5,346 bases of DNA, taken from contig JAQYWI010000289.1 in NCBI GenBank assembly GCA_030145015.1, forward strand, positions 1 through 5,346. Reading direction: 5' to 3'. A program made the translations under genes and the position numbers. Source of the DNA: Desulfobacterales bacterium. GTDB lineage: Bacteria; Desulfobacterota; Desulfobacteria; Desulfobacterales; JAHEIW01. This document shows positions 1 to 5,346 of the stretch, in pieces; within the stretch, counting starts at the first letter, position 1, and every line of letters starts with the position of its first letter. The notes below the pieces were generated by a model that worked only from the letters and a program-made list of their open reading frames with translations, was not told where the DNA came from and made no database searches.

Positions 1-498
1 TTAAAGAACAAACTTAAAGGACTGAAACCGGAAACAATCGATGCGCTATGGCAATCCGGAGTATTCCGCTGGATTATCGTTGAAGCGGATGGGGCCGCCG
101 GCAGACCCTTGAAGGTGCCTGCTTTACGTGAACCCGTTGTCCCTCAAAGCACGCGCTGGCAAATTGGGATGGTCGGTTTAAACGCCGTTGGAAAACCCTT
201 GACGGACAAATGGGTATTTCGACCTCAATTAATATCCAGGATCAGCGGTCTTGCAATTGGCGCTGAGATAACTGAGAAGACAATTGCAGCCGTCCTGATG
301 GATAATAACGGCATTATGAAAAATTCGCCGCCTGATGCGATGCGCTTTGCGTTCCTTAACCAGGCTGATTCTCAAGAACGGCTGGTGATCGCCAAGAGAA
401 TCGCAAGCGTTTTGGATTGTCATGAAAAAACCGGCTTCACAAGAGTCCTGATCGGGCAAACCCTTTATGAGCCGTCTGTTAAAAAGTATTACCCATAG
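1..498 (+). CDS. yqeC: YqeC-like selenium-dependent hydroxylase accessory protein (5'-truncated by window)
   Basis: The reading frame is open from base 1 to the TAG at 496-498, giving 165 residues; the N-terminal part, where the family carries its nucleotide-binding P-loop, lies outside the window. A TTG at 109 is internal and is not the start, because conserved sequence precedes it. Recognisable family features are the VEADGAAGRPLKVPA block (residues 27-41 of the visible part) followed by EPVVP, the GLNAVGKPL block (59-67) followed by a W-V-F-R-P stretch, and a late FLNQAD segment (118-123) resembling the guanine-specificity NKxD position of the family, here with Q for K. From established knowledge, YqeC is found beside genes for selenium-dependent molybdenum hydroxylases (xanthine dehydrogenase-like enzymes) and is thought to help mature their selenium-containing molybdenum cofactor in the cytoplasm; its exact reaction is not settled. 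An MFS gene follows 75 bp downstream on the same strand. Family assignment is fairly sure, function less so. Confidence 0.85.
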   Translation, partial: LKNKLKGLKPETIDALWQSGVFRWIIVEADGAAGRPLKVPALREPVVPQSTRWQIGMVGLNAVGKPLTDKWVFRPQLISRISGLAIGAEITEKTIAAVLMDNNGIMKNSPPDAMRFAFLNQADSQERLVIAKRIASVLDCHEKTGFTRVLIGQTLYEPSVKKYYP

Positions 499-573
499 AA
501 GTGGCTTCAAACAATGAATTCTTAACAATAACTAGAACTTGCAAAGCCATGGTCGAAAAAATTTCAGCCCAAA

Positions 574-1791
574 ATGGATAAATCTTTAACGCCTAAGGAT
601 GCCGCTACGCATTCATCTGAAATCTCCGACAGGTTTCTTAGTCAATTAGGACCCCTTCTTATTCTCACCGCCATATTTTTTCTGAACTTCGTTTCCCGCG
701 TCACCCTGGCGCCTCTGACCCCTGAAATCGAGATAAATTTCAACCTGACCCATGCGGATGCAGGGGCCTTATTCTTTTTGATATCTCTGGGAACTTTTAT
801 AACCCTTACCGGTTCCGGTTTTATCTCCTCCCGTCTCAATCATAAACGCACCATCATTATCTCCAACACGGCTTTAGGACTGGTGCTGATCGGAATAGCC
901 TTCTGTAAAGATGTCTGGAGTTTACGTTTAGCGTTATTCATGCTCGGGATGGCGGCAGGCCTCTATCTGCCCTCGGGGATTGCAACTCTGACAGACCTGA
1001 TAAAATCTCAGCACTGGGGTAAAGCACTGGCGATTCACGATATCGCGCCTAATTTGAGCATTGTTGCTGCGCCCCTAATCGCCGAGGCCATAATGACCCG
1101 GTATTCCTGGAGAATTGCATTTGTATTTTTTGGCTTAACCGCATTGGTGATGGGTCCTTTGTTTGCTCGCCTGGGTCGCGGCGGGGAGTCCTTCGGCGAA
1201 GCGCCGAGCTTCTCATCTTTGCGTGAGTTATCTACCAAATCATCTTATTGGATTATGGTTTTATTCTTCAGTTTAGGTATATGTGCCACACTGGGTATCT
1301 ACACGATGATGCCCCTTTATTTGGTGACCGAACACGGAATTGATAGAGGCCTGGCCAATACGCTGATTGCCCTATCAAGACTATCCGGTCTGATAATGGC
1401 GTTTGTCGGCGGTTGGGCAGCGGATCGGTTCGGCCCAAGCTGGACGCTGAAAATTATTTTTATCATTAGCGGCATCACGACCGTTCTACTGGCGGTCGTA
1501 CCCAGTTCATATATTCCGCTTATGGTGTTTTTACAGCCATTGGTAGCGGTCTGCTTTTTCCCGGTCGGTTTTGCGGCGTTGTCCTTTATCGTCCCGCCTA
1601 AATCGAGAAACATCGCTGTCTCTCTTACAGTTCCCCTGGCTTCTGTGATCGGTAGCGGTCTGGTTCCGATATTTATCGGCTTCATCGGCGATATAAGCAG
1701 CTTTGCTATAGCCATTGCCATCTGCGGCGGTCTGATTACCGCAGGTGCTTCTTTTACCGGTAGTCTTAAATTTCATGCCCGGGAAATATGA
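574..1791 (+). CDS. Major facilitator superfamily transporter, substrate unknown
   Basis: This 405-residue protein has the length and 12-helix hydropathy of an MFS secondary transporter of the inner membrane. Approximate helices are 24-45, 62-84, 93-112, 115-138, 151-172, 179-198, 225-248, 259-281, 291-310, 312-340, 346-372 and 376-396, with a cytoplasmic N-terminal tail and a central loop (199-224) between the two six-helix halves. The second half has a clear motif A-like loop, GGWAADRFG (279-287), between helices 8 and 9. The equivalent loop after helix 2 (GFISSRLNHKR, 82-92) is degenerate, with Ser where the motif usually has Asp. A W-R-I-A-F element (179-183) opens helix 6, as in many MFS proteins. 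ATG 574 is the first start after an in-frame TAA at 529-531, but no clear Shine-Dalgarno precedes it, so coupling to upstream translation is possible. The substrate cannot be read from the sequence; adjacency to yqeC makes a hydroxylase substrate such as a purine or other N-heterocycle conceivable, which is inference only. Confidence 0.9.
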   Translation: MDKSLTPKDAATHSSEISDRFLSQLGPLLILTAIFFLNFVSRVTLAPLTPEIEINFNLTHADAGALFFLISLGTFITLTGSGFISSRLNHKRTIIISNTALGLVLIGIAFCKDVWSLRLALFMLGMAAGLYLPSGIATLTDLIKSQHWGKALAIHDIAPNLSIVAAPLIAEAIMTRYSWRIAFVFFGLTALVMGPLFARLGRGGESFGEAPSFSSLRELSTKSSYWIMVLFFSLGICATLGIYTMMPLYLVTEHGIDRGLANTLIALSRLSGLIMAFVGGWAADRFGPSWTLKIIFIISGITTVLLAVVPSSYIPLMVFLQPLVAVCFFPVGFAALSFIVPPKSRNIAVSLTVPLASVIGSGLVPIFIGFIGDISSFAIAIAICGGLITAGASFTGSLKFHAREI

Positions 1792-1830
1792 AAGAATTCT
1801 TCCCGCATCGTCTTTGATATCGAATTATTG

Positions 1831-1836
1831 AAAGGA
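1831..1836 (+). promoter_or_regulatory. Shine-Dalgarno site of the DUF6125-like gene
   Basis: AAAGGA lies 7 nt before the ATG at 1844 and is the best ribosome binding site in this part of the window. It fixes the start of the 170-residue gene. Confidence 0.7.
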
Positions 1837-1843
1837 ATAGCCA

Positions 1844-2356
1844 ATGGATCTTGAAATTTTTGAGGATATGGAAAAATCCGATCTACGCAATTATATCGAA
1901 TTTCTTTTGTGGCATTACCGCGTCATTGATGCATTTTGGTATATTAACGTAACAGAACATTTTGATGAGGCAACGGCAGACCGTCTAAATGAAAAAGTGT
2001 GGGGCCGGGTCGCGCCCATGGCGGCCAGAGATTTATCGACGCGATTCAATATTGAGGAAAAAGGTCTTGGTGGTTTTGTAAAAGCGCTGCGGTATTTTCC
2101 GTGGTGTATTCTCGTTGGTTATCAAATCACCCAAACGCCTGATGAAGTTTTCATTCATGTTCCCGCCTGTCCGACCCAGACAGCCCGGCTTAAGCGCGGA
2201 CTGAATGAGTATGACTGCAAAGCCATGCATCGTGAGGAATTCGCCAGTTTTGCCCGGGAAATTGATGAACGCATAACGGTGGAATGCCTGTTCGCACCGC
2301 CCGACGCGCATCCGGAGGATATGTTTTGCAAATGGCGGTTCGGTTTAAGCAAGTGA
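1844..2356 (+). CDS. DUF6125-like small cytoplasmic protein of unknown function
   Basis: This 170-residue protein has no signal peptide or membrane helix and is probably cytoplasmic. The N-terminal half is helical ([20 protein letters not shown], 17-36), followed by a segment with conserved-looking aromatic and acidic residues. The C-terminal half carries a distinctive core: [18 protein letters not shown] (109-126), then [13 protein letters not shown] (147-159) and FCKWRF (161-166). Cysteines fall at 88, 109, 125, 148 and 162, and the last four sit in these motifs, so a metal- or thiol-dependent site is plausible. By memory the arrangement matches DUF6125, which is related to L-2-amino-thiazoline-4-carboxylate hydrolase-like proteins; I cannot run a profile search, and no reaction is established for this branch. 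The start is supported by AAAGGA 7 nt upstream. It follows the MFS gene by 52 bp on the same strand and may be co-transcribed with it. A TGAGGAC heptad repeat begins immediately after the TGA stop. Confidence 0.8.
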   Translation: MDLEIFEDMEKSDLRNYIEFLLWHYRVIDAFWYINVTEHFDEATADRLNEKVWGRVAPMAARDLSTRFNIEEKGLGGFVKALRYFPWCILVGYQITQTPDEVFIHVPACPTQTARLKRGLNEYDCKAMHREEFASFAREIDERITVECLFAPPDAHPEDMFCKWRFGLSK

Positions 2357-2374
2357 TGAGGACTGAGGACTGAG
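2357..2374 (+). repeat. Short tandem repeat, TGAGGAC heptad, about 2.6 copies
   Basis: Two exact copies of TGAGGAC (2357-2363 and 2364-2370) are followed by a partial TGAG (2371-2374), directly after the stop codon of the DUF6125-like gene. The same heptad recurs once at 4854-4860, where its first three bases are the stop codon of the dynamin-like gene. The repeat is real as sequence; its function is unknown. Confidence 0.7.
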
Positions 2375-2467
2375 CAGAAAACGGTGAGGCGGTAGCATTG
2401 TAGAAAATGGGCCGTCACTTTTTATCCGTCATCTGCCTTCTTTCTTTAAATTCGATTGGAGTGCAAG

Positions 2468-2545
2468 ATGCCTTTAGCTTTTGAATCGCTCAGCCATGGG
2501 ACCATCGCATTCGGCTTTTTTAACATCGACTCGGAATCGTTTTGA
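2468..2545 (+). CDS. Possible 25-residue small ORF or 5' remnant of a truncated gene
   Basis: An ATG at 2468 is preceded by GGAG (2458-2461) with 6-nt spacing, a better ribosome binding site than those of the MFS and dynamin-like genes. It opens a 25-codon frame ending at TGA 2543-2545. The peptide begins MPLAFESLSHGTIAFGFFNI and ends DSESF. It has no obvious membrane helix or signal peptide. The G-x-I-A-F-G-F-F-N-I segment looks like structured protein rather than random translation, and I have a weak, unverified recollection of similar N-termini in longer Desulfobacterota hypothetical proteins. If so, this is the intact 5' end of a gene whose body has been deleted. Alternatives are a genuine small protein, a leader peptide for the dynamin-like gene, or chance. 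Its stop codon lies inside the TTGACA box of the predicted promoter. Confidence 0.35.
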   Translation: MPLAFESLSHGTIAFGFFNIDSESF

Positions 2546-2570
2546 CAATTAAGCCGGCAGGATGTATGAA
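2542..2570 (+). promoter_or_regulatory. Predicted sigma70-type promoter of the dynamin-like gene
   Basis: A perfect TTGACA at 2542-2547 is separated by exactly 17 bp from TATGAA at 2565-2570, which matches the TATAAT consensus at four of six positions. Transcription would start near 2577, leaving an untranslated leader of about 40 nt before ATG 2616. It is the strongest promoter-like sequence I can see in the window and suggests that the dynamin-like gene is transcribed independently of the three genes upstream. Confidence 0.6.
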
Positions 2571-2615
2571 CTGCGCCATAACTGTAATCTCAAAAAGATT
2601 TTCTAAAGAATAAGC

Positions 2616-4856
2616 ATGAATAGCTACAATTATCTCAAAGAAGAAGTTTTAAAGGTCAATCAAGATATCCTAGCATTGATTTCGAAAGCCAAATCCATGC
2701 CCGGTATGGCGGAAACAAGTTTTGACGATTGGGAGAAAACCTGCCGGGGGCTGCCGATTCAGATGGCAGAAGATATTATGCGCGTGGCGGTGGTGGGGCC
2801 GATTAAATCCGGAAAGAGTACCTTTTTAAACTCAATCCTGAAAGACGATTATTTAAAAAGAGGCGCCGGCGTTGTCACCTCAATTGTCACCCGGGTGCGA
2901 TCCGGGGATCGGTTAAGCGCGAACCTTTACTTTAAGTCCTGGGATGAAGTCAATGCAGAAATGGAACAGGCTCTGGTTTTATTCCCTTCGCTGGAGTGGC
3001 GCAAGAATAATTCGAAGTTCGATATCAGAAATGAAAATGAACGCCATCAAATCCAACAAGCCTTAAAATCATTGAGCACAGATCAATTGATATCTCATGA
3101 CACCCGTAATCTTAATAATGTACTTCTGACCTCATATATCAAAGGGTATGACCGCGTTTATGATATTATCTCCTCCGACGATACAACCCGTCAATATGAG
3201 GAAACCACCTTTGCAGAACACAAAGGATTTGTTGGCAATGAGGATCTGGCTGTTTATCTGAAAGATGTTCAACTGGAGATCCCCTCAGAAGGACCCGACG
3301 AAAATATCGAAATTGCCGATTGTCAGGGAAGTGATTCTTCAAATCCAATGCACCTGGCGATGATTCAGGACTATTTACTGCTTACCCATTTGATTGTTTA
3401 TGTTATCAGCAGTCGGACGGGTTTGCGACAGGCAGATATCCAGTTTTTATCCATGATCAAAAAAATGGGTATCCTGGACAACATCCTGTTTGTCGTTAAT
3501 TGTGATTTTAGTGAACACGAATCCGTGCAAGAGCTTAAGACCCTGGTTGGCAGGGTGTATGAGGAGTTGGCCCTGATCAAACCTGAACCGGAAGTGTTTA
3601 CTTTTTCAGCCTTATTCAACCTGTTTTCCTCACCGCGGTTGAAACTTTCAGAAAAAGATCAACTCCGAATGTTGCAATGGAAAGCTGAAGAAGAATTGAC
3701 GGAATTCTCTGTTGAGGAAACGATGCGATTCCAGTGGGCTTTTGATCTAAAGCTCAGTGGCGGAAGAGGTGCTGTTTTATTAAGAAATCATCTGGAGCGA
3801 CTCAATGTTATTTTATCCGGAATGGTTAACTGGATCGGAGTCAATCGGGATATCCTCGCGCGTGATTCTGAAGGTGCCCAGGAGTTTATGCATAAGCTTG
3901 AGGACCAGCAGAAACGCATCGATCAGATGAAAATCGTATTGGAAACGACAATTTCCGGGGCTGTTGCGAAGATCAAGAAAAAACTCAATGTGGACGTGAA
4001 CCGCTTTTTCGATGTCCATTCCGGTGAAATCATCAAAAAGATTTTTACTTTTATAAAAGATTACAAAGGATTGGCCAAACCGGTGAAGGCAAAAGCAGAT
4101 TTGCCCGCTGTCTCCAAAACCATGTACCTGGGTTACCAGGATTTTAAACAATCTCTGGATAAATTTATTACCGAAGACATTAACCCGGAAGTCATTCGTT
4201 TTGTTAAAATGCAGGAAAAGGAAACTGGAAAGTATTTTGAAACGATTACCCGGCCGTACAATGCGATGCTTTCGGACGCCTACGATGAATATATTCGCAT
4301 GATGAAAAAGCTCGGTGTGTCTTTGAACATTGAGGGAAAGCCGAAGATTGAGTTGCCGGACATGATCGCTCTGATTCAACAGACCGGACTGAATCCACCC
4401 AAACTGGTGACAACGATGCGTTATTCTGCAAAAATTAAAACCGCTGCAATACTGCGTCTTGGTGTATACAGCCTCCAGCGCAATTTAAAAAAATTATTAA
4501 AAAAACCGGCCAGCAAGCAAGCGGAAGTGGTCCGTCAGGCGTTAAAAGGCGGCACCCGGCAGATGAAACGCGAAACATTAAAATCGGTGGTCGAGCAGCT
4601 AAAAGATTATCGGGAAAACTTAAAGTTTGCCTTTTTGCTTAAACTCGTGGAAAGTTCCGCTGAAAATCTAACGGATCTGATGCTCGATCGCTTCCAGCTA
4701 TTTTTTACAGATCTGGCAGCAGTGGCCGAAAGGTTAGACAGTACGAAAGCCGACAAGCAGCGCACATTAAAAATTTTAAAGGAAATGGATCAATCGACTG
4801 CGGAGGTAAAAGAAAGCATCGGCCATTTGCGTAAAAGGATCGAGCAAATCAACTGA
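2616..4856 (+). CDS. Bacterial dynamin-like GTPase
   Basis: This 746-residue protein has the architecture of a large bacterial dynamin-like protein, a family that binds GTP, self-assembles and remodels or protects membranes. An N-terminal helical segment (1-50) precedes a GTPase domain with P-loop GPIKSGKST (61-69), G2 threonine candidates T88 and T92 in [12 protein letters not shown], and G3 DCQG (235-238) after the IEIA strand. The G4 region is atypical: [12 protein letters not shown] (292-303) lacks the lysine of the usual T/NKxD. The rest is almost wholly helical. Coiled-coil-like stretches lie near 421-457 and 699-746, and a basic, partly hydrophobic segment (about 603-630, ending NLKKLLKK) could contact membrane. 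No signal peptide or clear transmembrane helix is visible, so it is probably cytosolic and peripherally membrane-associated. ATG 2616 is the first start after an in-frame TAA at 2604, with a weak AAAGAA site 5 nt upstream. It stands alone, without a second dynamin beside it. The cellular role is unknown. Confidence 0.85.
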   Translation: MNSYNYLKEEVLKVNQDILALISKAKSMPGMAETSFDDWEKTCRGLPIQMAEDIMRVAVVGPIKSGKSTFLNSILKDDYLKRGAGVVTSIVTRVRSGDRLSANLYFKSWDEVNAEMEQALVLFPSLEWRKNNSKFDIRNENERHQIQQALKSLSTDQLISHDTRNLNNVLLTSYIKGYDRVYDIISSDDTTRQYEETTFAEHKGFVGNEDLAVYLKDVQLEIPSEGPDENIEIADCQGSDSSNPMHLAMIQDYLLLTHLIVYVISSRTGLRQADIQFLSMIKKMGILDNILFVVNCDFSEHESVQELKTLVGRVYEELALIKPEPEVFTFSALFNLFSSPRLKLSEKDQLRMLQWKAEEELTEFSVEETMRFQWAFDLKLSGGRGAVLLRNHLERLNVILSGMVNWIGVNRDILARDSEGAQEFMHKLEDQQKRIDQMKIVLETTISGAVAKIKKKLNVDVNRFFDVHSGEIIKKIFTFIKDYKGLAKPVKAKADLPAVSKTMYLGYQDFKQSLDKFITEDINPEVIRFVKMQEKETGKYFETITRPYNAMLSDAYDEYIRMMKKLGVSLNIEGKPKIELPDMIALIQQTGLNPPKLVTTMRYSAKIKTAAILRLGVYSLQRNLKKLLKKPASKQAEVVRQALKGGTRQMKRETLKSVVEQLKDYRENLKFAFLLKLVESSAENLTDLMLDRFQLFFTDLAAVAERLDSTKADKQRTLKILKEMDQSTAEVKESIGHLRKRIEQIN

Positions 4857-4889
4857 GGACGAAATTTAAGACTTGTCGTTTTCCGTCCT
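4856..4889. repeat. Inverted repeat in the convergent intergenic gap, weak terminator candidate
   Basis: AGGACG (4856-4861) pairs with CGTCCT (4884-4889), and three further A-T pairs are possible across a one-base bulge. The hairpin falls between the stops of the convergent dynamin-like and TPR genes, where a shared terminator would be expected. The loop is large and no T-run follows on either strand, so an intrinsic terminator is only a weak possibility. Confidence 0.25.
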
Positions 4890-4905
4890 GTTCGAATACG
4901 TCCCG

Positions 4906-5346
4906 TCAGCCGTTTTGAGTTTTCAGTCTGGCCAGATTATCTCTGGCAAATTCAATTGAAGCGTCAAGGGTAAGCGCCATTTCATAGTATCGAATCGCTT
5001 TTGCAGGTTGACCCATATCGCGATAATTTGAAGCAATATTGGCGTAGTCAATGGCAGAAGCCGGATCGAGCTGAATCACCTTTTTGAAATTTGCAATGGC
5101 TGCTTCATTTTCTTTTAGCTTGAAATGGCAGAATCCCATTAGATTATAGATATCGGTTCTTTCCGGATCCAGCTGTTCGCCTTTCTTGAGCACGTCCAAT
5201 GCCTTGCGGTATTCTCCCATATCTTTTAAAGCGATGCCCATATACGCATAAATACTGGGGACATCCTGTTTATTGGGCGCCAGATCCAGGGCCTCTTCAA
5301 AATATCTGCAGGCCGACTTGGGGTCATCCAGCGCAATTTGACAGGA
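4906..5346 (-). CDS. Tetratricopeptide-repeat protein (N-terminus beyond window)
   Basis: The minus-strand frame is open from the window edge at 5346 to the stop at 4906-4908, giving 146 visible residues. An internal ATG at 5239-5241 is not the likely start, because repeat sequence continues in frame upstream of it. The visible part contains the end of one TPR unit (CRYFEEALDLAPNK, 13-26), then three 34-residue-type units: about 30-63 (YAYMGIALKDMGEYRKALDV), 64-97 (YNLMGFCHFKLKENEAAIAN) and 98-131 (YANIASNYRDMGQPAKAIRY). A C-terminal capping helix (IEFARDNLARLKTQNG) follows. Each unit shows the usual G/A-x-x-Y/F and A-[IL] consensus spacing and ends in L-D-P/A. TPR arrays are protein-protein interaction scaffolds; the partner is not evident. 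The gene converges on the dynamin-like gene with 49 bp between stops, so the two are not co-transcribed. Export or lipidation signals, if any, would lie outside the window. Confidence 0.88.
   Translation of the reverse strand, partial: SCQIALDDPKSACRYFEEALDLAPNKQDVPSIYAYMGIALKDMGEYRKALDVLKKGEQLDPERTDIYNLMGFCHFKLKENEAAIANFKKVIQLDPASAIDYANIASNYRDMGQPAKAIRYYEMALTLDASIEFARDNLARLKTQNG

Noticed and set aside
549..581. Ten-codon ORF (ATG 549 to TAA 579-581) overlapping the MFS start
   Set aside because: There is no Shine-Dalgarno before ATG 549, and the overlap with ATG 574 is too short to distinguish from chance, although translational coupling cannot be excluded.
1317..1721. 134-codon minus-strand open frame inside the MFS gene
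   Set aside because: It is antisense to transmembrane helices of a clear transporter and has no motif or ribosome binding site to support it.
1790..1805. AAGAATTCTT palindrome just after the MFS stop
   Set aside because: It is a 10-bp palindrome with no loop or T-run and is probably incidental; similar GAATTC hexamers occur elsewhere in the window.
2398..2426. TTGTAG with 17-bp spacing to TTTATC as a promoter for the 25-codon ORF
   Set aside because: The -10 box matches only three of six consensus positions, so it is indistinguishable from background.
2492..2521. AGCC...GGCT followed by six T residues, resembling an intrinsic terminator
   Set aside because: The stem is only 4 bp with a 17-nt loop, and it falls inside the possible 25-codon ORF; too weak to call.
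2545..2613. Open frame containing [16 protein letters not shown] that ends just before the dynamin-like start
   Set aside because: It has no supported start codon context, overlaps the predicted promoter and leader, and the C-x-x-C alone is not evidence of a gene.
3813..4379. 188-codon minus-strand open frame inside the dynamin-like gene
   Set aside because: It lies wholly antisense to a well-supported GTPase gene, shows no recognisable domain, and is best explained as a shadow of codon bias on the other strand.

Overview
The window looks like a chromosomal segment from an anaerobic bacterium, most plausibly a Desulfobacterota (former Deltaproteobacteria) relative. This rests on the gene types: a YqeC-type accessory factor for selenium-dependent molybdenum hydroxylases, a small cysteine-containing protein resembling DUF6125, and a large stand-alone dynamin-like GTPase. 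It is inference; no rRNA or other marker gene is present. Base composition is moderate and even, with no obvious compositional island.

Layout. (1) 1-498 (+): C-terminal 165 codons of a yqeC-like gene whose start lies upstream of the window. (2) 574-1791 (+): a 12-helix major facilitator superfamily transporter of unknown substrate. (3) 1844-2356 (+): a 170-residue DUF6125-like protein with a good ribosome binding site. These three are collinear with gaps of 75 and 52 bp and could be one transcription unit; the yqeC context suggests, without proving, a link to selenium/molybdenum hydroxylase metabolism. (4) 2357-2615: a 259-bp gap holding a short heptad tandem repeat, a 25-codon ORF with a good Shine-Dalgarno that may be a gene remnant, and a strong sigma70-like promoter (perfect TTGACA, 17-bp spacer, TATGAA). 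(5) 2616-4856 (+): a 746-residue dynamin-like GTPase, the largest and most interesting gene here, probably transcribed from that promoter. (6) 4906-5346 (-): the C-terminal 146 residues of a tetratricopeptide-repeat protein, convergent with the dynamin gene and cut by the window end.

How the genes work together. The first three may form a metabolic unit (hydroxylase maturation, transport, unknown). The dynamin-like gene appears to be separately promoted and stands alone, without the paired second dynamin often seen in bacteria. I see no CRISPR array, transposon, tRNA or complete multi-gene defence system. The best candidates for something undescribed are the dynamin-like protein, with its unusual G4 region, and the remnant-like region in front of it.
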